This document shows positions 10,321-22,700 of a DNA stretch of 64,000 nt, in pieces (within the stretch, counting starts at the first letter, position 1; every line of letters begins with the position of its first letter). Origin of the DNA: Silene conica (taxonomy: Eukaryota > Streptophyta > Magnoliopsida > Caryophyllales > Caryophyllaceae); the NCBI GenBank assembly GCA_029255685.2, contig CM055320.2, positions 45,419,910-45,483,909 on the forward strand, given 5' to 3'. A program made the translations under genes and the position numbers. The notes beneath the pieces were generated by a model. The model saw nothing but the letters and a program-made list of their open reading frames with translations. It did not search any database and was not told where the DNA came from.

Positions 10321-12381
10321 ATAGAGACTTATCAAAATGGACTCTCGCGGGTCGCTCAAATCACACAATAAGCATGGGTGAGTATATGTAAAAGATAGAA
10401 AGAAGTAAATTTGTAGTGACACTCACCTAAATTCGACCCATGAGAACATGCCTGCAATTTAATATGAAAATAATTTGTACAACCGTACATATACATTCCA
10501 ATCTAATGACCATGATACATGCTGAGGAAAAACGGGTATGTGAGGTAATGAGCAAGAAAGGCTAAGATGATTTAGATATGTGGAGTTCAAAAGCCAAGCT
10601 AGCAAACAACGAGATCCAAACAACAAAAACTTCACCATTTCCAAACCAAAAATTAATCAAAACGGTGCTATTTTGAAGCACAAATCTCACAATCCCTAAG
10701 AAAAATGACTCCCCAAATGATATGAATAAAAATATGGAAGTAAGAATCGCCAACAAATAACAACTTTCAAACATGCGATTTTCTGATTTCACGACAAATG
10801 GTCGACCGACCATGTGCTTCAATCGGTCGACTGATTTTCAGAACTGTTTTCGCTTTTCTTTCTTTTTCTGTTTTCCTCTTTTCTTTTCTTTTCTTTTTCT
10901 TTCTTTTCTGAATTAAGAACAATAATAACCAAAAAGAGTAACGTATTCCCGCGACAACAAATACTAGCTTGTATATGGTAGGTTAAGTATGGGATGTAGC
11001 TTATGGGACATAAAGGCAATTTTGGCTATGAGAGGCTTTTGGGTAAAATTAGAAAAGGGACCTCTTTCACATGTGTCAAAAATCAAAAAACTAAAGTGCA
11101 TACAGGTATTAAGCATATTGAATTCATATTTATGCATATTAATGTAACCTGTCTCATGAGGAGTACTACTCACATCCTAAACAAACTGGTCACAAATGAC
11201 ACCAGTTATAAAGCGCTAAAACCTTAGAATGTAATGTAGCTTGCCAAAGATTAAAGTGAAGTATCAAGATCAACAATTATTTTGATAAAAACTCGTAGAT
11301 TATGGATATGATTCTACTACTAACATGTTAACTAGCAAGGCTTAAGCATAAACAGTTGAAAAAGCAATGTCATCATTGAAATAATATCGTTCCGACTCAA
11401 CCTATAAGCTAAAATAAACATGCATTTTTTTTTGAAATATTTGAATTTTCAATTTTTTTTGGATTTTTGTAAATGCAAGGAAAATAAAACAATGGAAACA
11501 GAAATGCAGAAAACGTGAAACATAAATGCCATAAAACATGTGAATGCAACGCAAAACCCTTCCCCAAACCAAATTACACAATGTCCCCATTGTGCAAAAG
11601 CATATGCAAAGAATCAAGGAATACGGGAATTTGCGTAAAAATGACAAAGGAAGAAAAAAGGAAGGAACTCACAAAACAATTGCGCGAACAGAAACCTCCC
11701 CAAACTAGCGTGAGCTAGGAGGTTTCGGTAGCCAACAGTGCTACCTCAAGGACCTGAAAAGATAGATAAACAACCTCTTCGGAAATTAAACGCATTGGGC
11801 TGTATATGAGATTCAAAAGGAATGGAAAAGAAGAAAACAAGTGCGAAAAAGAAAGGATAGAAAGAAAGACTCCCTAAAATTTCATGCATGCTCCATGAGG
11901 TGACCAATTACGGTCACCAAAATAGGCAGTAGCAGCATTGGTGGTCGACCGACCCCAAGATTTGGTCGATCAACCAATGGTCGAAGTACAAAAACTTTCA
12001 GGAATGCAGTCACGGTCGACCGTCTGGTACATCTGGTCAATCGACCAAACTTCCTGTAGCAGAGCTTGTTTTTCTTCGAATTAACTCAACGAATTGCGTC
12101 CACTTATATCCCAAACCTGTGACAGCATAAATAGCACGCCCAAATTCGCACAAAACCGAAAAGTACATAGTCTAAAGTCTCAAAAACGAAACAACCAAAA
12201 GCAATAAAACCCAAGTCTCGTGCACAAAAAGAATAAAAAAAGTCTTAAAAAACAAAAAGTCTTAAAATTGCAGCAACAAGAGAAATCATCCGCGGAAGAT
12301 GCGGAAAATTTCGGACCAAGGCTTCTGACTACATGAAGTAGCCTCCACGGTGCTCATCTTCATAGGGAAGCACGTCTCCAC
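10321..12381 (-). mobile_element. Athila-1 3' spacer (non-coding)
   Basis: There is no gene here. On the minus strand this stretch matches the non-coding spacer between the ORF and the 3' LTR of Athila-2 (15226-17400), and in part that of Athila-3 (48408-49751). Shared blocks include the 'gactctcgcgggtcgctc' block (10342), the CT-rich tract (10850-10912) beside a GGTCGACC palindrome pair (10799-10835), a CACAATG hairpin (11577-11594) and a TTTGGGGA-type purine tract. Around 12290-12350 the minus strand resembles the last 60 bp of the Athila-2 ORF. Confidence 0.75.
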
Positions 12382-12386
12382 TCCGT

Positions 12387-14135
12387 TGATGCGTGTCTAT
12401 TTTATGATGTTTTACATCTATTTTCACACGCATTTTAGAGCTCATTTACGATGTTTTATCCTTTATTTCCCAACTTTTGTCTACTTTCGTATTTTTATGC
12501 TATTTTGCAGAATTATGCGGAAAAGAGGCGATTTCAAACCAAACCCGTCCTCAAGTTATTTTTATGGCTAAGGACACGAAGGAACGAAGCCTAGCGCACA
12601 TTTCAAGGCCTGAAGATAGCATAAGCAAAGGTGCATATAGTTTACAAGCTCTAAAAAAGCAAAGAATCGATCCACGATATTGCAGCCTGTTTCAGATGGC
12701 TATATCTCGAGTTCTAGAGCTGATAATGGAGTAATTCCAGTTGGAGGTGAAAGCTTATCCTCTTAGCTTTCCAACGCCGCGAGAATCGCCTTATTATGAT
12801 GAGTAACGAAGAAATGGCAGCTGTTTTAAGATCGACGCGTGCTGCAGAATTCGTCAGAATGCATTACTGTATCTGTCATTTGGTCGATCGACCGCCTACT
12901 ATGGTCGACCGACCAAGTGCCTGATGCGCGAGATTTCAGAACCTCGACATTAGGTCGACCGACCTGCTAGGTCGGTCGACCACAGCACAGACCCAGAAAT
13001 TTCCGCAAAGCCCATTCAAGTGATTAGGTCATTAGGAAACTCCTTATTTCCGCCTATTTAAGCTAATCTCAGGATTAGGGTTAGGCATTCAGTTTCAGTA
13101 TTCAGTTTCTATATCTTTTATCTATCAATTTTTTCATCTACTTTTAGTTTTAATCTTTCAATAATCATCAAACACTTTTCTTTAGTTTTATTCATTGTGA
13201 TCATCAATCTTTCTACGAGATTCAATAAAGTTTGTTCTTTTCTGCCTTAATCCTTGTTTCCGGTAATTCTTTTCTTAGTTTCAGTTTCTTTATTGTTATT
13301 TTAGAATTGCTTGCATCCGGTTTAAGTTAGAATCCCAAAGCCTTTATTGTTATTCCATGCGTAGAATAATGATCGCTATGAATTCCGTTTTTATTAATTT
13401 TATTATTGTTATTTCAGTTTCTATGAGTAGCTAAAATTCATATGTTAGGATGTAGGGAGTAATATGCGTAGATGGTGTGAATTCCGAGACCGACTGTAGC
13501 CGGGCCCTGGTCGGCCGACCTCCTTCACAGGTCGGTCGACTAAGGTGTTGGTCGGCCGACTGGACTAGCTGGTCGGTCGACCAACGCGCGTATGTTTTCA
13601 TACCGTTTTACTTCGTCGACTATAATAACCTACAATGAGACTGAAAGGAGACTTGTAGGGTTTAGTAGTGAACTACCCAAGATTGAGAGATACGGGAAGG
13701 GCATTGGTTTACGCTTTAAGACGGCTAGGTTACTTGAGACTGAAAGGTATGTGACCTAGAAATTAGGAATCACCCTTATTGCAGGCCGAAAGGAGCTATT
13801 AGGTACCATAGACCGAAAAGATATGTTACACCTCTTACGCGACTGCAATACATGTTGACTTAGGATTTACAACATCATAGCTATTTACTACCCAAACATC
13901 CTAGCATCCTTTTTACTATAGTTTTATTCTCATCTTTATTTATTTGTTTTATTTTATACTTGTTTCTAGACTTAGTGACAACCAATTCAAACCCCCTAAA
14001 TTGTTACCCTAAAACATTGACATCAAACAATAAATATTCCCCACCTCTCTGTGGTTCGACCCTGACTTTCACTATCTATAGTCAAAGCTAGGAAATTATA
14101 AATCTTATCTTTGCTGCCTTCAACAACGGGCATCA
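12387..14135 (+). mobile_element. Athila-2 5' LTR
   Basis: 1,749 bp, ending in GGGCATCA four to five bases before the primer site. It contains palindrome pairs of the GGTCGACCGACC type at about 12885-12985 and 13509-13582. A purine-lined AT-rich stretch with 'ctatttaagc' near 13056 could hold the promoter. Confidence 0.85.
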
Positions 14136-14140
14136 AATTT

Positions 14141-14158
14141 TGGCGCCGTTGCCGGGGA
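14141..14158 (+). other. Primer-binding site, tRNA-Asp type (Athila-2)
   Basis: TGGCGCCGTTGCCGGGGA lies just inside the 5' LTR. This sequence is the tRNA-Asp-complementary primer site described for the Athila/Calypso lineage. Confidence 0.85.
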
Positions 14159-14214
14159 GGTGACGCCAGTGTTTATTGTTTTTAGTCTTTTGTTTTCTTT
14201 CTCTTTTGCCGTCA

Positions 14215-15225
14215 ATGACCATCTCCCATTTCCTACAATTCGAGCATGAACCATTGTATATCTATTGTGATAGATTGACCTCTTTTCTTTCTCAGTCTGA
14301 CCATCGTGTTAGTATTGGGGAGCTTTGTCGTATCATATATGATGGAGTTACTGGTAAAACCTTGATCGAGATTGAGGGAAAGTGTGGATGGGACTTTTTT
14401 GACCTACCTTATGAGATGCAATGGGAGCTTCTTAAAAACGTAATCCGAGCCAGTGGAGACACAGAGAGGTATGAGAGCACTGATTTTAGTAACTCAGATT
14501 CTTCTGTCGAGAGTGACCCTATCACTCCCATTGCTGAAGATTCACTTATTCTTGATAAGGATGAGTATGATAGGTTACTTGACCCTCTTTCCCTCCCTGT
14601 TGATAACACTGACTCAGATACAACTGATGAGTTAGAAATTTACCCCTTGACTGACCAACCTATTTTTTTAGGCGTTAGTAATGAACATGTCTCTGACGCG
14701 TTTGAACCTTCGGTTAATGAAATTTGTTTTGTGCAGGATTCAGTTATTGACATTTCTAATGTTTTTGATAATATTAGTGAATGTTCTGCACAAGGATCCT
14801 TTACAAAGGATCCTTCGGAGGCTTTGATGTGTTTTGAGGCATGTGCAGGTGAATCTCTTGCTCAGGAGGCTGATTTGGATGCTCCAGAAATTGCGACTCT
14901 AGTGGAAGAATCTATAGGCGGTAGAAAGAGATATGTTCTCGATCGAGTAGTACCACTTACTCGATCAAATGATGTAGAGAACGAGGTCACTCAAGCAAGT
15001 GATCATTTGGCTGAAGAAAAGAGCCCTAAGAAGAAGAAACCGAGGAAGGTGTCGGCCCACGACTTGGGAATCGACAACTCCGTGAGATGGATGGCTAGAG
15101 CTGTGGATGATGACCCACCTATCTACACGGTGGAGAGAAACTCGTCTACCCAAATAACCGTAGCTGAAGGGGTAGCTTGTAGTCAGAGCCCTTGGTCAAA
15201 GAAACCCCGCATCCTTCGCGGATGA
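14215..15225 (+). CDS. Athila-2 ORF: gag-like N-terminus with long acidic region
   Basis: The open frame extends upstream to 14176, but that start is TTG; the first ATG is at 14215, giving 336 residues. Residues ~10-75 (EHEPLYIYCDRL ... DGVTGKTLIEIEGKCGWDFF ... EMQWELLKNVI) have the layout of a plant Ty3 gag segment: an aromatic-rich helix, a 'xIxYDGxT' turn, then a C-terminal helix. Compare the Athila-1 gag at 39357-39854. Residues ~80-260 are strongly acidic and Ser/Asp-rich. A lysine-rich patch KSPKKKKPRK at ~270-280 could be a nuclear or nucleic-acid-binding signal. It ends PWSKKPRILRG. There is no zinc knuckle and no protease, RT or integrase motif. It sits in the gag position, right after the primer site, and looks whole. 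The gag link is inference. Confidence 0.7.
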   Translation: MTISHFLQFEHEPLYIYCDRLTSFLSQSDHRVSIGELCRIIYDGVTGKTLIEIEGKCGWDFFDLPYEMQWELLKNVIRASGDTERYESTDFSNSDSSVESDPITPIAEDSLILDKDEYDRLLDPLSLPVDNTDSDTTDELEIYPLTDQPIFLGVSNEHVSDAFEPSVNEICFVQDSVIDISNVFDNISECSAQGSFTKDPSEALMCFEACAGESLAQEADLDAPEIATLVEESIGGRKRYVLDRVVPLTRSNDVENEVTQASDHLAEEKSPKKKKPRKVSAHDLGIDNSVRWMARAVDDDPPIYTVERNSSTQITVAEGVACSQSPWSKKPRILRG

Positions 15226-17421
15226 CTTCTTCTTTTTGCTCGTTTCAATTTTTCTTAAGATTATTTTCTATTTTGTTGAGACTCTTTCGTTTTTGCTTGC
15301 TTTAGTTTTTAGAACAATTTTTTTTTTTTTTTTTGCTTTTGTTGCGTAGTTAAGACAAGTAGACTTGGTTCTGGATTTTTGCGCATGTTTTGGGCGCATG
15401 TATAATGATTTTCAGGTTTGGGGAAGGTTAACTTGGTTAATACAAGTTAATCTCGCGGAGAAGGAGGCTATTGTACAAGAGCCTGGGTCGACCGACCACC
15501 ACCACCAGTCGGTCAACCAGAACCCTGCATTCCATAAGTTCTGTACGACTGACAATTGGTCGGTCGACCAGGGAGGGAGGTCTACCGACCAGCTCTCCTG
15601 TGCAGACGACTCAAGGTATTTCGGGAAGCGTGCAAACATAATAGGGAAGCCTTTCCTTATTTTATCCTTCATATTTCCGCTCCTTCTTCTAATTTCAAAC
15701 CTTCAAATTCATTATTTATCACCCAAAACATGCTTAATCCCGGGAAAAGGTCTTTCCTTTGTTTGACTTTTTCAGGTACTTGGAGTGGCACTGCTGGCCA
15801 CCAAAACCTCCCAGCTTACGCTGGTTTGGGGAGGTTTCTCATGCGCTTTAAAAATCCAGTGAGTCCTTTCCTTTTTCCTTGGTTTTTACTTTTTGTTTTT
15901 AATTTTCTGAAACCTTTACTTAGGCTAATGCACAATGGGGACATTGTGCGGGTTGGTTTGGGGAATGGTTTCGTGTCACATGCATTGTTCCATTGCATTT
16001 TATCACACGTTTATTGCATTTCTGTATTGCATATCTTTTTCTTTATTCTTACTTGCATATTACAAAATCCAAAAAAAAAAAATAGAAAAATTCAAAAATT
16101 TCCAAAAAAATGCACGTTTATTTTAGCATATAGGTCGAGTCGGAACGAGAGTATTTCAAGGATGATTTTTCTATCTTACATGTTTATGCCTTTACCTTGC
16201 CTTGTCAACTTGTTTTAGTATGAGAGTCTTTTGCATATCTACGAGTTTTTGTCAACTTGTTTTCTTGAGACTTGACTTATACCTTGGCAACCTACTATAA
16301 ATTCTAAGTTTTAGAGCTTTATTTCCTGGTTTCATTTTTAAACCAGTTGTCTAGGATGTGAGTAGTACTCCCCTTGGAACATGTTACATCAATATGCATA
16401 AACATGAACTTGAATTGCTATATACTTTTTTACTATCTCGTTTTGAGTCTTGGTACGTGCATTTGGGATCCCCTTTTTTCTTATTTACCCATAAGCTCTA
16501 CATAGCCAAATTTGCCTTTTTATCCCCAAAACTACATTCTATACTTTGCCTACCCGTCCAAGCTAGTTTGTGGTCATTGGTAATTTTTTTGAGGCATCTT
16601 GGTGTGTATGCTATCTTAAGCAAAAAGAGGAAGGAAAGAAAGAAAGAAAGAAAAGAAAAAGAACAGAAAAATTCAGAAAAGAAAAAAAAAGAGGAAAAAC
16701 GAAATGAAAAAAAATCAAATCATACAGGAAGTCAGTCGACCGACCGCCTTCATTGGTCGGTCGACCAACTGACAGGGTCAGAAACTCAAAATTCGTTCTG
16801 AAATCCCTTTCTTTTACATGTTATCACTCCCGTACTTCATTTAAAATATTTGGGAGTCCATTCCTTTATATAATGTGAGAGTTGTGCCACAAAAGAGCAC
16901 TTTCTTAATGTCAAAAGTCGTGAAATATGTTGTGGGGAATCGGTTTTACTAGCTTGGCTACTAACCCCACATGTCCAAAAACATCTTAACCTCTTTTACC
17001 TTTCACCTCACATATCTTTCATTACCTCAAATTGCATGTGCCCAAGTCACTTGATGAGTATACGTATACATAGTTGTGGAATTCTTGTTCATGTTTTATT
17101 GCAGGCATGTTTTCATGGGTCGAAGTTAGGTGAGCGTCTTTACAATATACTTCTTCCTATCTTTTACATATACTCACCCTTTGCGTCATGAGTGTCTCGA
17201 GCGTACCGCGAGAGTCCATGGTATAAAGTCTCTATAGTCTTTATTTTTGCAAGTTTGACAACACCATAACTCGTTTGCATGATTTGAATGCTTTCTCATT
17301 TTCTACTTGGCATTGGTTTAGGCTTACATGTAAATTTCGCTCTGAGATTGAAATCGTTCCATTAGTTAAGATCGAGTCTTGTTCTTGCTTGAGGACAAGC
17401 AATGGTTTGGTTTGGGGAATT
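15226..17421 (+). mobile_element. Athila-2 3' spacer and polypurine tract
   Basis: A non-coding stretch of 2.2 kb. Palindrome pairs lie at 15486-15590 and 16735-16768. A perfect 20-bp hairpin GCACAATGGGGACATTGTGC at 15930-15949 is followed at once by an internal purine-rich tract (15950-15964). A GA-rich tract runs 16620-16715, and the terminal polypurine tract GGTTTGGTTTGGGGAATT is at 17404-17421. The frames seen in this stretch lack recognisable motifs and mostly start at non-ATG codons. Confidence 0.8.
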
Positions 17422-18652
17422 TGATAAGTGTCTATTTTATGATGTTTTACATCTATTTTCACACGCATTTTAGAGCTCATTTACGATGTTTTAGCCTTTA
17501 TTTCTCAACTTTTGTCTACTTTCGTATTTTTATGCTATTTTGCAGAATTATGCGGAAAAGAGGCGATTTCAAACCAAATCCGTCCTCAAGTTATTTTTAT
17601 GGCTAAGGACACGAAGGAACGAAGCCTAGCGCACATTTCAAGGCCTGAAGATAGCATAAGCAAAGGAGCATATAGTTTACAAGCTCTAAAAAAGCAAAGA
17701 ATCGATAATGGGGTTCTAGAGCTGATAATGGAGTAATTTCAGTTGGAGGTGAAAGCTTATCCTCTTAGCTTTCCAACGCCGCGAGAATCGCCTTATTATG
17801 ATGAGTAACGAAGAAATGGCAGCTGTTTTAAGATCGACGCGCGCTGTAGAATTCGTCAGAATGCATTACTGTATCAGTCATTTGGTCGATCGACCGCCTA
17901 CTATGGTCGACCGACCAAGTGCCTGATGCGCGAGATTTCAGAAGCTCGACATTAGGTCGACCGACCTGCTACCTAGGTCGGTCGACCACAGAACAGACCC
18001 AGAAATTTCCGCAAAGCCCATTCAAGTGATTAGGTCATTAGGAAACTCCTTATTTCCGCCTATTTAAGCTAATCTCAGGATTAGGGTTAGGCATTCAGAT
18101 TCAGTATTCAGTTTCCATATCTTTTATCTATCAAGTTTTTCATCTAGTTTTAGTTTTAATCTTTCAATAATCATCAAACACTTTTCTTTAGTTTTATTCA
18201 TTGTGATCATCAATCTTCCTACGGGATTCAATAAAGTTTGTTCTTTTCTGCCTTAATCCTTGTTTCCGGTAATTCTCTTCTTAGTTTCAGTTTCTTTATT
18301 GTTGTTTTAGAATTGCTTGCATCTGGTTTAAGTTAGAATCCCAAAGCCTTTATTGTTATTGCATGCGTAGAATAATGATCGCTATGAATTCCGTTTTTGT
18401 TAATGTTATTATTGTTATTGTTGGAAACTAAGTTCCACATTTTATACTCAAATCTAAAATGAGTTTTGTTTCTTTAAGTTTAGGTCATAAAACTTAAATT
18501 AGATCTTATGCATGCAAGATGATATCATAAGATGAGATAGTCCTTACATTGGTTTTAGAAGGTTTATACTCAATAATCACCTATTATATGAGTCTTCAAA
18601 CCACCGAAATACCCTTAAACGATCTAAGAAAAATCGTCTCCAAAAGATGCGT

Positions 18653-18814
18653 ATCAAGGACCCGATCTCAAACTAATACTAATTTTGTTACTAGAAAATT
18701 AGTATAAGTATACTAGAAATATTAATAATATTACCAAGGACCCGATCTCAAACTAATACTAATTTTGTTACTAGAAAATTAGTATAAGTATACTAGAAAT
18801 ATTAATAATATTAC
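18653..18814. repeat. Tandem duplication inside the copia LTR
   Basis: An ~80-bp segment starting 'aaggacccgatctcaaac' is present twice in a row. The same duplication is in the other LTR (26719-26880), so it existed before insertion. Confidence 0.9.
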
Positions 18815-19795
18815 CCTTAATATTATTAGTAATGGAAATAATTATTTCCTTAGTGAAAACTATTTTACTTAAGGAATATAGAGAGAATGGAGTGGTAGTA
18901 TGAGTATGTGTTTTGAGGAGAAATGACCAAGTATTAACACATAACCATCAAGTGAGTGTGTAGTGTAGTGTAGTATTTAAGGACAAAATGAGCTTGCTTG
19001 CTCTTTGTTTTGGCCGGCCATGCAAGCCTTCTAAGGCCAATGCATGCCTTTCTATTTCTTACACAAAGGCAAGAATATGCCTTACAAAGTCTTACACACT
19101 TACACACCCACTTACACACACAATCATCTTACACACACTCAACCTACATACTACACAAATACACGGCTGAAATGGGTCTTTTATGGACCCATTTTATCTT
19201 TGTCAATTGTGTTAATTTGTAACATGTCACACATGTCCCATAACACATGACCCAATTTGTTAATTGTGCAATTTTAACTATTAAAATTCATAATTTACAA
19301 ATTTATTACATTTAAATAATTACACTAATAATTCGAAATTATTTTTGTACAAAAATGTAATGTCATAATTTAATTACAACTCTTTGTAATTTTATGATCA
19401 ACCGTGTTCATTCTCAATTTAATCGTTTCTTAAACGAATAAATAAAAACCGAGTAATAAAACAATTTTATTACTTTGACTTTAATTATTATTATAATCCC
19501 ATTATAAAATATTCGTCATGTAAAATTATTTCCAAAATTTCCAGTTATTAATTAATTTGTATCCAATACAATATTAATTAATTATTTCATTGAGACGGAA
19601 TTCCCTAAAGATATGACCTTAAGGGATCAACTGATCACCACCATCATATGACGATAATGTCAAACTCTAGACAGCCAATCATTATCGATAAATGTTGATC
19701 AGTCGACTTTAAAAGAGTAACACTCCCAGTTGTGTTTCATTCAAATGAGTTTTAATTACGTCAACACACTATTGTCGAGGACACTTCCTCCAACA

Positions 19796-22700
19796 ATCTC
19801 CCACTTGTCCGAGACAAGTGTGTGTTACCAATTCTCTTGCCCTATTACTATCTCCCACTCAATGCATGGCGTCCTCTCAGGTCGTGCCGGCAATTGATTA
19901 AAATCTAGAGTGGTTTATCTCGATCTGGAGTTTATAACTACTGACCGGAATTATCTACCATAGATACCTTCCGAGCGTGGCCACGCATTTCTAGTTATTA
20001 TTCTCCTCGAGTGGCCTAGAGATATTTCTCAACCCTGACAAGGGGTGGACAATTCCTAATCGACTTATTCCTTCCGGCTGGCCATAGTCCATCACAACCC
20101 AAAATATGTCCTTATAAACCCCAGTTACGAAGGTGTTAGGACATAAATCAAAGTTAATCTGAAAACTATGCCACCTCAGAGAACAGTCATTAGTCCAAGA
20201 ACTGACTCATGTGAAACACGATAGATGCTCCCGCCACGACCAGGCAGTCTTTTAATAAGAGTACGCCAGAGCTCTATCAGCGGTCATTAGCCCGGCAAAT
20301 GTATCTTAACATGTCTATGCCTAGGTGATCGATTAGTCATCCCGTATGACTCTATGGCAATTGAACTCGCCATCAATCGCATCACACATCCGGTTGCATT
20401 GAGATGTCACCTCACTTAAGCAACTGGGGGCGAGGTCATGATAATTCAATTCACTTTAATGGGGTTCAATATGGTCTTACCATCCCATTTGAATTTTACT
20501 TGACCTTTCGTGAGTTATAAATAACTCAAACAATTAGTGGATTACACCATCCAAGTGGTCAACCTTTGAACACCATTTAATTTACAATCAGCTTTAGGGT
20601 CTCTCGTTTACATCCCTTAAAATTGTAATTATCTTCATTTTGAGTAAACCAGGTTTACCACGGTTCGTGCGATCGTTCACTTTGCGGATCATATCCATAC
20701 ATTGATCTTTCCTCTGAAAGAGACAAGTCATTCTCATGACTAGCGAATAATATTATGTGCATTGTGTAACTCCCAGCCACAGTAATGCCTTTACATAATT
20801 TATGAACTTACACATTTTGTAGAATCTTGTGATGACCATGTAGTTAAAATACAAGTTATTGAGATGCATAGTCAATGAATGTAAGCCAAAGATTATCTCA
20901 GATCTTTGCTTGGTTTCTTGGAACTTGAGTCGTTGCAAACCTTTTACCATACGACTAAGTTATCTTCCAAAATCTTGAATTTGTCTTTCATCTTCATTGG
21001 AGAATGCTTTGACAATTTACCAAGGTTTAATCATTGGTTTAACACCTGCTCCAAGGGGTTGTCCTGTAAGCGGTGCGCATCCACTTTACACGATCGTACT
21101 AATGGCGGAAACATCAGCGAATTTAAACGTGCAAACAATAGTACTTAAGGTTCGATAAATTTCCATGATCCCATCATGGTTATACTATCTTCATCTCCAT
21201 GAACAACCTTAACACTAATAACAAGATGTCTCTTATAATCTCAACTAAACATCCCATGTTCAATTAGATTTAATTCATATCAATATGTCATCTAGAACCA
21301 AAAACTCGTGTACCTTTCATGAGTATCAATGCTTCATTCCAAACGAGCAATGAGTTGTTTTAGATAACGTTTACTCCCACTAAACTCTTGTTCTTGCCTG
21401 ATTCTGAAGATCCCGAAGTCATACCCATGACTCAATAGCTTCAAATCCTGGAGCGAGAACTCCCACTGAACTTTTCATTTAACCGTAAATCATAAAGCTC
21501 CCACTCAATTCAATGTTCCTTAACATTCAATGAATTGAAATGGTTGGGACTTCAACCATATGTGCTAATAGTCACATCCCTTTCAAATACCCTTTTGAAA
21601 AATGGTTATTGAGTTTGCTGAATTCATTCTCAATGAATTGCCTTACTACTTTCAACAAAGTTACCCCTAACTTTGTAGATTGTTGGCATCCACATGTCAA
21701 CCCATGCTTCTCTCAATAAATCTCATTTATTAGCATGTATATCTTATAAATGCAGACATCCATATGTCAACTTATGCTTCTCTCAACAAATCTCATTCAT
21801 CAGCATGTATATCTTATAATTTTCATGGTTCTTTGCATTGGCATATTTAGATCACCATCTAAATCCAAGAACCCTTTCTTGAGCCTTTGCAAAATCTTTT
21901 GAATAATTTTCTTCGAGTGTCCTCCCGTAGTTTCTATAAGAGTCTTTTCTTATGGTATACAATTTCTGTGTGTAGGAACTTTCAGTTCCCCACATTTATC
22001 TTATCTTGTACTGTACGAGGACTATATCATGGATCTTATCCATGTATAGAATTTTTCCTTACAAACTTCAAGAATTTATCTTTGAAGTATCCTCCAGGGC
22101 CGGGGCCGTTGGTATATAAGGCGTAGATTTTTACCAAACCGTAGATCTTATCCACAACCTTTGGGTTTATCCATAACTTTTGGGATGATAAGGCATAGAA
22201 TCTTATCCACAGCCTAATCTACCTTTTACAACCATAAGGTGTAGATTTTCTCAAATCGTAGATCCCAGATTTTCTTAAATCGTAGATCCCATCCACAACT
22301 TAATCTTCCTTCTTATCATTCACATAACCAAAACACAATAAATCCTACTATTCATTAATAGATCACATCCTTTGTGCTTGTCAAAATCATATGCTATTTG
22401 TGGACTTTTCAAATTTCTCCCACTCTATCTTTGTAATAATAATCCCATTTTATCACCAAAGATAGCTACTAAGGCCACAAGCAATGACTTTGATGTTGGT
22501 TTGTGTATCCTTATGGTTATTTACAGAAAATATTCAATTTAAAGCTTTAGATATTTTGGAATGGTTGATAACTTTGAAGTTGGTTTGTGTACCCTTATGA
22601 TAACTTTTCCTCTTTAATTAAGTTCTTAACTTAATTTGATTTTGATTTGATTTGAATTGGGTATCCTATACCTATTCGGTTTCAATGGTCATACATTGAA

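Noticed and set aside
15365-16218. Frames of 133 and 220 codons downstream of the Athila-2 ORF
   Set aside because: The first starts at a non-ATG codon, they overlap each other in different frames, include palindrome and purine tracts, and match no Athila product; treated as spacer.
18934-19250. Overlapping 60-74 codon frames, identical at 26999-27315
   Set aside because: They lie in the two LTR copies of the young copia element and are identical only because the LTRs are; no coding motif.
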